Below, one piece after another: positions 1-5,893 of a stretch of DNA of 8,495 nt (positions are counted from its first letter, which is position 1; every line of letters starts with the position of its first letter). Location: assembly GCA_021737445.1 (NCBI GenBank), contig JAIPDY010000251.1, positions 1 through 8,495 of the forward strand, given 5' to 3'. The notes beneath the pieces were generated by a model that saw only the letters and a program-made list of their open reading frames with translations, did not search any database and was not told the DNA's origin. The translations under genes were made by a program, and so were the position numbers. Source of the stretch: Desulfotignum sp. GTDB taxonomy: Bacteria; Desulfobacterota; Desulfobacteria; Desulfobacterales; Desulfobacteraceae.

Positions 1-124
1 GAAAAGGTGTATTGTATGATTTTTTTATACTTTTCTTAACAAAAAGCGTCTTCCTACCCTACGGTAAAATGCCGATTACAGGCCAGGATATTTGCGGTCC
101 TAAGAGCATGACAGATGTGCCCGG

Positions 125-958
125 CTAAAGCGCGGATAAGGATTTAACATAGTCGCCGGGAGTGATGCCGATCCATCGCCTGAACTGGCGGGTCATATGG
201 CTTTGGTCTGTAAACCCGCATTCTGCAGCGGATTCGGCAAAAGAGGCGCCGGTTTTTAAACAGGTTTTTGCATGTTTAATCCGAAGCCCTGCCTGCAGAA
301 GGTAAGGGGAAACTCTGATCCGTTTTTTGAAAAGTCTTAAAAGGGCATAAACACTCATATCCGCATCATTGGCAAGGGATTCCAGAGAAAGGTTCTCGTT
401 GTAAAGGTCGTGGATTTTTTCCACGGCATTTTCCAGTGCCGGATGATCCAGTTCTTTATCAAAAACAGGGACATCAAAATCGGCATGCCTGTGGATCAAT
501 TCACGCAAAAGGCAGATAAAATGGGTTTCAAGACTCAGCCGGGTGTCCTGACCTGTCAAGGCTGCCATGAACTGTTCAAAGCAGAATTTCAGACGGTGAT
601 CAAACACGGCATTTTCTTTAAACTAGGGCAGTCTTTCCGTGTCCAGATCCATCTGATGCAACACCTTTTTAATCATGGACAGTTTTGGATAAATCATAAA
701 ATAGCGCCAGCCATCCTCTACATCTGAGGCGTGTCCGTTGTGGATTTCGCCTGGGTTGACAATGACGATGCTGCCGCGGGGGGCGACAATGGTTTTTTGA
801 TTGCACTCGTAAGTTTCCGAACCATTGAGGATAATGCCGATGGCATATGCCTCATGAAAATGACGGCCGAAAGTATGCTTGTAAAACAAGGCATTCAAGG
901 CTTCCAGATTGTTCAGGTGCCGGATGGAAATATATTCTCTAAACTCACGGTGCATCAT
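125..958 (-). pseudogene. AraC-family transcriptional regulator interrupted by an in-frame TAG
   Basis: The frame starting at ATG 958 encodes a cupin-type AraC sensor domain (HFHEAYAIG, then APRGSIVIVNPGEIHNG) and reaches TAG at 623-625 (codon 112). The same frame continues without further interruption (FKENAVFDHRL...) to another TAG at 125-127. This second part holds the two helix-turn-helix units of an AraC DNA-binding domain (SLESLANDADMSVYALLRLF; ECGFTDQSHMTRQFRRW). Read through, the product would be about 277 residues, normal for the family. The start has a good ribosome site (AAGAAGG, 5 bases upstream). The gene lies 23 bases after azlD in the same direction, so it probably regulates azlCD, a frequent arrangement. 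Either a point nonsense mutation has split it, or the amber codon is read through, or the C-terminal DNA-binding part is made separately from GTG 607. Family call is sure; functional state is not. Confidence 0.85.
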
Positions 959-981
959 TGCGCCTTCTTTGACACAAGTCC

Positions 982-1293
982 TTAAAAAAGGATGTGGTTT
1001 CTTAAAAAATAAATCGTTATCACCCCGGTGATCATGACCAGCACCATATTTCTGAATCTGACGGCCACCATAAAACAGATGACGGCGGCAATCAGGGCTT
1101 CTTTTTTCCCGTTGAAAATCTGCGGTACGATAATCGATATGATAATGGTTCCGGGGATATTTATCAAGAACCGATTAACACAGTCCGGCACGGTGGACAT
1201 CCTGTCCGACAGAACAAATCCAAAAATTCTTGTAAAATAAGTGACAGCAGCCATCCCGAATATGGTGATCAAAGAGTTCATTTCAGGTGTCAT
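982..1293 (-). CDS. azlD: AzlD-family branched-chain amino acid exporter, small subunit
   Basis: This 103-residue, very hydrophobic protein has about three or four membrane segments and the family pattern near its start (ITIFGMAAVTYFTRIFGF), followed by a second segment (IPGTIIISIIVPQIF) and two short C-terminal helices. AzlD partners with AzlC in the inner membrane to export branched-chain amino acids or their toxic analogues. The length is typical. Its ATG at 1293 overlaps the end of azlC by 11 bases in another frame, so translation of the two subunits is probably coupled. It lies between azlC and the araC-type gene, all in one direction. The exact substrate cannot be read from the sequence. 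Confidence 0.88.
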   Translation of the reverse strand: MTPEMNSLITIFGMAAVTYFTRIFGFVLSDRMSTVPDCVNRFLINIPGTIIISIIVPQIFNGKKEALIAAVICFMVAVRFRNMVLVMITGVITIYFLRNHILF

Positions 1294-1975
1294 CGGTTAT
1301 CATTCCTGTAAAGCTGCCGGCTAACCCGCCGGCTAGGATGTACCATTTACCGGGCAGATACCGGGAAAATAAAAAAGCTGTAACCCCGGCCGCAATCCAG
1401 GGCAGCAGATCTTTTTTTCCCTGCCACATGCCAGTGGCAATAAAAATGAAAATAGCGGTAAAACAAAAATCGATCCCCCATTTGGCCGGGTCGATCTGTC
1501 TTGTACCCAGCACGTTGCCGACAAGGGTGGAGACGGCCCATGAGAAAAATATGGAAAAACCAGTGCCGGCGAGAAGAGTTGCATTCTGATCTCCGTGTTT
1601 CCATTCATTGATCGCATAGGCCCAGTTTTCATCTACCATGAAGAACAGGGAACCGTATTTTTGAGGACCGGTCATGTTCTTAAACCGGTCGGCCAGCACC
1701 GCACCCATTAAAACATGACGCAGGTTGACCACAAAGGTGGTGGAAATAATGGCGGCCATGGGAAGGGGGCTGATCCACATATCAAGGGCAACAAACTGGC
1801 TGGCACCGGCAAAGACGAACATGCTCATGCAAAGGGCTTCCCAGAGATCAAGCCCGGCATTCCGGCTTAAGATACCAAAAACAAATCCATAGGAAGCAAC
1901 CCCGACAGCAATAGGGATGCCGGCTTTGACACCCTCCCGGAAACCTTTATTTGAAAACGTCATAAAATTAATCAC
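1283..1975 (-). CDS. azlC: AzlC-family branched-chain amino acid exporter, large subunit
   Basis: This 230-residue integral membrane protein carries AzlC hallmarks: FREGVKAGIPIAVGVASYGFVFG at the N-terminus (shown by its key run GIPIAVGVASYG), the conserved FAGASQFVALDMW stretch around residues 54-66, and NLRHVLMGAVL near residue 85. The rest is alternating hydrophobic segments. It forms the exporter together with AzlD, whose gene overlaps its 3' end. The frame opens at GTG 1975. ATG 1963 (MTFSNKGF) is a credible alternative, since neither has a strong ribosome site. It is the first gene of the azlC-azlD-araC unit, and the promoter region upstream holds an inverted repeat. Nothing indicates damage. 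Confidence 0.9.
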   Translation of the reverse strand: MINFMTFSNKGFREGVKAGIPIAVGVASYGFVFGILSRNAGLDLWEALCMSMFVFAGASQFVALDMWISPLPMAAIISTTFVVNLRHVLMGAVLADRFKNMTGPQKYGSLFFMVDENWAYAINEWKHGDQNATLLAGTGFSIFFSWAVSTLVGNVLGTRQIDPAKWGIDFCFTAIFIFIATGMWQGKKDLLPWIAAGVTAFLFSRYLPGKWYILAGGLAGSFTGMITDDT

Positions 1976-2005
1976 TCATTAAAACATGGGTTCATCATTT
2001 AACCT

Positions 2006-2048
2006 ACTATAAATAAATCCCGCAAAACTGTATTGTATATTTTTGCGG
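2006..2048 (-). promoter_or_regulatory. Probable azlC promoter with inverted-repeat operator
   Basis: CCGCAAAA at 2020-2027 and TTTTGCGG at 2041-2048 are a perfect 8-bp inverted repeat around a 13-base spacer. Read on the minus strand, a TATAGT box (complement of 2006-2011, five of six matches to the -10 consensus) lies downstream of it. The -35 position would then fall in the spacer between the two arms. The layout suits a regulator site over the azlC promoter, perhaps for the downstream AraC-type protein. There is no T-run, so it does not look like a terminator. Promoter assignment is inference. Confidence 0.4.
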
Positions 2049-2073
2049 AGATTGGAATTGATCAGTGAAATGA

Positions 2074-2559
2074 TCCTTTCACACCCCCAATGCCCTGCAT
2101 ATCCGGGAAATCACCCCTTGGGCAGCGGACCTCATGTTCAGATCCGGATTCAAAACCATCCGGTTAGGGCTTGAAACCGCAGACTTTTCCAGAAACCGGC
2201 GCCATGACATAAAGGTTTTGGCAGATGAATTTTTCCACGCTGTGTCTGCCCTGAAAGCTGCCGGATTTGACAGCCGCCAGATCGGGGCATACCTTTTGTG
2301 CGGCCTGCCCGGACAGGATATAGATGATGTGGCCGCCTCCATGGCCTTTGTGAGAAAGGCCGGGATTCAGCCGGTGCTGGCCTATTACTCCCCCATACCC
2401 CACACCCCCATGTGGGAAACCGCAGTATCTTGTGCCCGGTTTGATATCCCCCGGCACCCTTTGCTCACCAACAACAGCCTGTTTCCCTGTGTCCAGTCCC
2501 AAGACGGCATTCACCGCATTTCCCGATTGAAAAACCAACAGGTATCAGATATAGTTTAA
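2074..2559 (+). pseudogene. Radical SAM protein, C-terminal remnant (N-terminal half lost)
   Basis: The open frame begins right after TGA at 2071-2073 and reads SFHTPNALHIREITPWAADL, then MFRSGFKTIRLGLETADF from 2134. It continues through GAYLLCGLPGQDIDDV and YYSPIPHTPMW to TAA at 2557-2559. These are the later strands of a radical SAM TIM barrel, of the kind found with N-terminal B12-binding or Fe-S parts. The CxxxCxxC motif that binds the [4Fe-4S] cluster should lie about 100 residues earlier, and no such sequence exists upstream, where the DNA is AT-rich and non-coding. No convincing start or ribosome site precedes HTPNALH; ATG 2134 is internal to the domain. I read it as a decayed remnant left by a deletion or rearrangement near 2050-2075. 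Confidence 0.75.
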
Positions 2560-2605
2560 TCTTGGAGCGTGATCATGGCGCTGTGCCGGAAAGGAAATAA
2601 ATCAT

Positions 2606-3055
2606 ATGATCGTATTTGACCTGGAGTGCATAAACGGCCATGCCTTTGAAGGCTGGTTTCAGGACAAACAGGACCTGGACTCCCAGCAGACCCAAGGACT
2701 GCTGCAATGCCCTGTCTGTGAAACAACCTCGGTGGTGCAAAAGCTCCACCCCATAGCCATTAAAACATCGGGTGCCGGCCCTGGTCCCCAGGCCCGGCAG
2801 GCCATGCAGGCCATGCAGGCCAGCCAGGAAGCCATGACAGAACTCACGGAGCGGGTGGCCAGGTTTGTGGAAAAAAATTTTGAAGATGTGGGCCACACCT
2901 TTGCAAAGGAAGCCTTGAAAATGCATTATGGTGCTTCTGAATACCGCAGTATCCGCGGCACCACCACCCAGGAGGAAGAAAAACTGCTTCACAAGGAAGG
3001 GGTGCCGGTACTCAAGGTGCCTGTACCCAATAAAAGCAATGAGGACCTTAACTGA
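2606..3055 (+). CDS. DUF1178-family small zinc-ribbon-like protein
   Basis: This 149-residue protein opens with MIVFDLECINGHAFEGWF and continues with GLLQCPVCETTSV, the signature of the DUF1178 (COG5319) family. Cys8, His12, Cys35 and Cys38 could form a zinc site. The middle (about 50-75) is low-complexity Gln/Ala/Met. The C-terminal part has the family's conserved IRGTTTQEEEKLLHKEGVPV stretch. Biochemical function is unknown; the family is widespread in Proteobacteria and related phyla. AAGGA at 2591-2595 lies ten bases before ATG 2606. Its TGA stop shares one base with the next gene's ATG (TGATG at 3053-3057), so the two are probably translated together. Confidence 0.88.
   Translation: MIVFDLECINGHAFEGWFQDKQDLDSQQTQGLLQCPVCETTSVVQKLHPIAIKTSGAGPGPQARQAMQAMQASQEAMTELTERVARFVEKNFEDVGHTFAKEALKMHYGASEYRSIRGTTTQEEEKLLHKEGVPVLKVPVPNKSNEDLN
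2798..2824 (+). repeat. Short 9-bp tandem repeat inside the DUF1178 gene
   Basis: CAGGCCATG occurs at 2798-2806 and 2807-2815 and is followed by the partial copy CAGGCCAGC at 2816-2824. It encodes QAM-QAM-QAS in the low-complexity linker of the DUF1178 protein. Unit length is a multiple of three, so copy-number change would lengthen or shorten the linker without shifting the frame. Confidence 0.8.
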
Positions 3056-3753
3056 TGCCTGTAAAAACAATGAAAAAATATAGATATCGCGTTTTTTCCC
3101 CCTTACTGGTTGCGGCACTGGCCATTACCCTGACTGCCGGGTGCACCCCGGCCCGGTTTTCCATCTCCTTTGACCGGGTGAACGGATTGAAACAGGGGGA
3201 TCCGGTAATATATGAAAACACAAAAGTCGGACAGGTGAAAGACATCACCTATACCAAAGAGGCAGTCTTTCTGGTTGCAGTGGAGATCCCTGAAACCCTT
3301 TCAGACTGCGCCACGGAACACTCCCGGTTTTTCATCGGCAGTGCACCGGGGAATACAGGGGCAAAAGCGGTGTTCATTGAACAGTCAGAGCCGGGCGGCA
3401 AAAAAATTGCCGATAATGCCATCGTCGCCGGCAGCACAAAAACGCCGGTTGCTGCGGCAGCCTCTTCTTTGGAAGCGTTCTGGCAGGCCATGGAAAAAAG
3501 CATGACAGATATGATAAAAAAGATGGAAACAGTCCCTGAAACAGAAGAATACCAGGCATTGAAAGATGCCATGGCAGAGATGGAACAAAAATTGAAAACC
3601 TCCGGCCAGAAAATGGGAGACACCCTGAAAAATGAGATTCTTCCCCTGCTGGAAGAAAAACTCAACGCCTTGTCAGAAAAACTCAAAAAACAGGGCAAAG
3701 AGGACAAGGCAAAATCACTGGAAAAGGATTTTGGCCGGCTCCAGGATATTTAG
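3055..3753 (+). CDS. MCE/MlaD-domain lipoprotein
   Basis: The 232-residue product has a basic N-terminus, a hydrophobic stretch (about 14-28) and a lipobox-like TAGC, so Cys30 is the predicted lipidated residue. Thr rather than Leu at -3 makes it slightly atypical. Residues about 35-128 form a single MCE (MlaD) domain with the pattern ISFDRVNGLKQGDPVIYENT then VGQV. The remainder (about 138-228) is charged and helical, probably coiled coil. MCE proteins bind and move lipids between membranes in transport systems such as Mla. Here there is no neighbouring permease, ATPase or MlaC, so it is a stand-alone copy anchored in the cell envelope. Overlap with the preceding DUF1178 gene (1 base) favours start 3055; MKKYRYR at 3070 is an alternative. 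It converges with the methyltransferase gene, overlapping it by four bases. Confidence 0.8.
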   Translation: MPVKTMKKYRYRVFSPLLVAALAITLTAGCTPARFSISFDRVNGLKQGDPVIYENTKVGQVKDITYTKEAVFLVAVEIPETLSDCATEHSRFFIGSAPGNTGAKAVFIEQSEPGGKKIADNAIVAGSTKTPVAAAASSLEAFWQAMEKSMTDMIKKMETVPETEEYQALKDAMAEMEQKLKTSGQKMGDTLKNEILPLLEEKLNALSEKLKKQGKEDKAKSLEKDFGRLQDI

Positions 3754-4925
3754 CTGCTTTTTTTGATTCTGAATGTTTCAGGGGTCCATAATCCCTGTGC
3801 CACTCTTTTTTGATAATGTTTTTCAGGAATCAGACAATTGGTGTTTTTTCTTATTTGTTCAAGGTTTAAGCGATCTTCTTCCAGTTTTTGAAACCGCTCA
3901 ATGATGTCCTCTACAGGTCCGATTTCAACACCAATCCATCTTCTTTTCTTTATTTGTGAAACCGCGTATGTTGTACCGGATCCACCAAAAGGATCAAAAA
4001 CAAGATCCCCTTCTCTGGACGACATCTCTATTATCCTGTCCAAAAGCTTTATGGACAATTCATTTGAGCCGTTTCGCTTTTTATACTTTGCATGCCTTAC
4101 CGGCGGAATATCCAGCCATACATCACTTATATTGACCCCGTTGGGATTCATCTTGTTTTTATACCCACCATAGTCTTTTAAATCCCCGTGGCAGTGGGGA
4201 CAAATTCCCATGGGAATCCTGTCAGGCTCAAACGTTTGGGGTTTTTCTCCTTTGCAATAATAAAGCAATGAATAGTGTGACGGATACAACCTTCCCTTAA
4301 TAGGAAGAGAATATTTAATATCCACTGAAATCCAGTGTCTGAAGGTTAATATGACATTTAAATATTCAGCTATCCGGGAATTCCATTTTGGCAGATTCCA
4401 GATAAAAAAGCTGCCGCCCGGCTTTAGAATACGGGCACATTCAACAATCCATTTTTCACACCAGGACAGATACTGGTCTGCCTTAAGGTCATCATTTATT
4501 CCGGAAGGATACAGCTTGTTCAAATTAAATGGCGGATCCGCAAAAACCAGATCCACACTATCATTTTCAATTGTTTCAAGCAGGTCAAGGCAGTCACCTT
4601 GAAACAATTTTCCCAGTTCTGTCGTAAAAATCGGTTTTATCTGCTTTTCGGATTTTTCTTTTTTGGGAAGAGGGGATAAAATTCTGGTGATGTGGTCTGC
4701 ATGTTCAGCAACCAATGTTTTCAATTCCCTGGTCAGATTACCTGTCAAAAGCATCAGCTTGATTAAAGAAATATCAGCTTCCTTTAATATGATATCAAGA
4801 TCGTTTCCTGAAGGGAGTATTCGAGCATCATTATAATATTTAAGCCGTTTCACTGGAATTTTGGTTTTACGGGCAAACCGGCCCAGGGATTGGTCATCAT
4901 CTATCTGCAAAGCCTTAAATAACAT
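3750..4925 (-). CDS. Type II DNA aminomethyltransferase, beta arrangement (M1)
   Basis: This 391-residue protein methylates an exocyclic amino group of DNA using S-adenosylmethionine. Motif IV is DPPF at 130-133 (LVFADPPFNL). The SAM-binding motif I comes much later, FDPFGGSGTTY at 310-320. This IV-TRD-I order defines the beta class. DPPF is most often seen in N6-adenine enzymes but does not exclude N4-cytosine. The region between (about 200-295) should include target recognition and has a CPHC pair (242-245) and NPNGVNISDVWLDIPPVRH. Residues about 8-60 resemble an XRE-like helix-turn-helix, possibly for autoregulation. AAGGA lies six bases before ATG 4925. The gene is divergent from the C-R-M2 operon, as in controller-type R-M systems. 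Two GGATCC sites lie inside it. Specificity GGATCC is inferred from context only. Confidence 0.88.
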   Translation of the reverse strand: MLFKALQIDDDQSLGRFARKTKIPVKRLKYYNDARILPSGNDLDIILKEADISLIKLMLLTGNLTRELKTLVAEHADHITRILSPLPKKEKSEKQIKPIFTTELGKLFQGDCLDLLETIENDSVDLVFADPPFNLNKLYPSGINDDLKADQYLSWCEKWIVECARILKPGGSFFIWNLPKWNSRIAEYLNVILTFRHWISVDIKYSLPIKGRLYPSHYSLLYYCKGEKPQTFEPDRIPMGICPHCHGDLKDYGGYKNKMNPNGVNISDVWLDIPPVRHAKYKKRNGSNELSIKLLDRIIEMSSREGDLVFDPFGGSGTTYAVSQIKKRRWIGVEIGPVEDIIERFQKLEEDRLNLEQIRKNTNCLIPEKHYQKRVAQGLWTPETFRIKKSS

Positions 4926-4967
4926 TTCTATCCTTCATTTTCTGATTCAAAAAAGTCATTTGAATTT

Positions 4968-4994
4968 ATTATCATACAAATCAAGCCTGATCAA
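4968..4994 (-). promoter_or_regulatory. Tentative M1 promoter
   Basis: On the minus strand TTGATC (complement of 4989-4994) and GATAAT (complement of 4968-4973) stand 15 bases apart upstream of M1. The -10 matches well, but the spacing is shorter than ideal. The region also holds TGATCA at 4988-4993, and GATCAAA recurs at 5031-5037, 42 bases (four helical turns) away. Weak assignment. Confidence 0.3.
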
Positions 4995-5007
4995 ATGCTT
5001 TTTTGCG

Positions 5008-5017
5008 GACTATAGTC
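5008..5017. promoter_or_regulatory. C-box-like palindrome, probable controller-protein operator
   Basis: GACTATAGTC is a perfect 10-bp palindrome in the M1/C intergenic region, 60 bases before the C start codon. Controller-protein operators in type II R-M systems are built from GACT...AGTC half-sites, so this is a strong candidate. The C promoter lacks a convincing -35 box (TATGTA at 5039-5044 or TAGAAT at 5020-5025 could be -10), which fits an activator-dependent promoter. Function is inferred. Confidence 0.6.
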
Positions 5018-5034
5018 TGTAGAATCACAAGATC

Positions 5035-5053
5035 AAACTATGTATTGTAGTTT
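5035..5053. promoter_or_regulatory. Second inverted repeat in the C promoter region
   Basis: AAACTA (5035-5040) and TAGTTT (5048-5053) are perfect 6-bp inverted arms around a 7-base spacer. The centre is about 31.5 bases from that of the GACTATAGTC palindrome, close to three helical turns, so a protein on both sites would lie on one face. The site covers the likely C-gene -10/start region, where a bound controller dimer could repress. It could equally be chance in AT-rich DNA. Confidence 0.35.
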
Positions 5054-5076
5054 CAGCAAATTAGGAGATTCATCTT

Positions 5077-5316
5077 TTGAGGATAGAAAAAATATTCGGC
5101 CAGGTACTTCGAAAACACAGAGCCATTAATAAACTGTCCCAAGAAAAATTGTCACAGGAATGCGGACTGGACCGCAGCTATATATCACTTCTGGAAAGGG
5201 GATTGCGACAACCTAGCCTGACAACCATTCTGTTGCTTTCCAAAACACTGAACACCAGTGCTGCCGACTTTATCCACGACGTAGAGGAACTTTTACATGA
5301 AAATATTGAAAACTGA
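5077..5316 (+). CDS. Controller (C) protein, XRE-family regulator of the R-M system
   Basis: This 79-residue protein is almost entirely one XRE-type helix-turn-helix domain. Residues about 20-46 read KLSQEKLSQECGLDRSYISL followed by LERGLRQPSL, the classic recognition-helix pattern of controller proteins such as those of the PvuII and BamHI systems. The size is typical for C proteins. It begins at TTG 5077; AGGAG at 5063-5067 sits nine bases upstream and no in-frame ATG near the domain start exists, so the weak start codon looks genuine and would limit output. The gene directly precedes and overlaps the endonuclease gene by 20 bases. Known C proteins dimerise on C-boxes, activating then repressing C and R so that methylation comes first; the same role is inferred here. 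Confidence 0.88.
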   Translation: MRIEKIFGQVLRKHRAINKLSQEKLSQECGLDRSYISLLERGLRQPSLTTILLLSKTLNTSAADFIHDVEELLHENIEN

Positions 5317-5893
5317 ATTCCTCATACAAAAGGGTCCTTTCTCCAGGTCGGATACATTTAAAACCATACTGACTGAAGTACAAGAGGCCATAACAACCAT
5401 CACATGGCCTGTAAACAGTAAAAAATTCACCCTGTATCCTGTTAAACAGGCAAATGGCGTGGTTCCCATAAAAAAGAATTTTATTGCAGCCCTTGAAAAT
5501 AATGGATGGAAAGGTGAATACCGCATGAAAATTGCCTCTCGTCTGAGACCGGGCCCGGTTGATTCTGTAAAATTTCTGCCTGATAATAAATTTTTTGCGG
5601 TGGAATGGGAAACCGGCAATATTTCTTCAAGCCACAGGGCATTGAATAAGATGGCTGTGGGCCTGCTTGACAATGTAATTGAAGGCGGCATTTTGATACT
5701 GCCATCCCGGGATATGTACAAATACCTGACAGACAGAATAGGCAATTTCGCTGAAATTGAGCCATATTTTCCTGTATGGAAAAATCTTGCCATATCTGAA
5801 GGTGTGCTTGCAATCATTGAGATAGAACATGATGCCACATCCATGGATGTTTTACCCATTACGAAAGGTACCGATGGCAGAGGCCGCCGATAA
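5297..5893 (+). CDS. bamHIR-like: BamHI-like type II restriction endonuclease (predicted GGATCC)
   Basis: This 198-residue protein aligns throughout with BamHI (213 residues) as I remember that sequence: TWPVNSKKFT, NGVVPIK, VEWETGNISSSHRALNK, YLTDRIGNF and IEPYF all have close BamHI counterparts. The metal-binding catalytic residues are present: Glu74 (BamHI Glu77), Asp89 (Asp94), Glu103 (Glu111) and Glu105 (Glu113). So are base-contacting ones: Asn108 (Asn116), Ser110 (Ser118), Arg114 (Arg122), Asp147-Arg148 (Asp154-Arg155) and Asp193-Gly194 (Asp196-Gly197). It should cut GGATCC as a homodimer. It ends at GTDGRGRR, lacking the last roughly 15 residues that form BamHI's flexible C-terminal arm. 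ATG 5297 has GAGG about ten bases upstream and lies within the C gene. Family assignment is strong; specificity is inference. Confidence 0.93.
   Translation: MKILKTEFLIQKGPFSRSDTFKTILTEVQEAITTITWPVNSKKFTLYPVKQANGVVPIKKNFIAALENNGWKGEYRMKIASRLRPGPVDSVKFLPDNKFFAVEWETGNISSSHRALNKMAVGLLDNVIEGGILILPSRDMYKYLTDRIGNFAEIEPYFPVWKNLAISEGVLAIIEIEHDATSMDVLPITKGTDGRGRR

Noticed and set aside
8..17. TGTATTGTA at 8-16, 2029-2037 and 5041-5049 as a shared regulator site
   Set aside because: The third copy lies in the unrelated R-M operator region and the motif is AT-rich, so three copies without further symmetry or spacing are weak evidence.
2575..2619. Tiny reading frame MALCRKGNKSYDRI ahead of the DUF1178 gene
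   Set aside because: Only 14 codons, overlapping the DUF1178 start, with no sign of a leader-peptide function; probably chance.
5829..5873. Longer N-terminus of M2 starting at ATG 5829
   Set aside because: It lies inside the endonuclease gene, has no ribosome site, and the 15 extra residues (MMPHPWMFYPLRKVP) look like a shadow of the R frame. ATG 5874 has GAAAGG five bases upstream.
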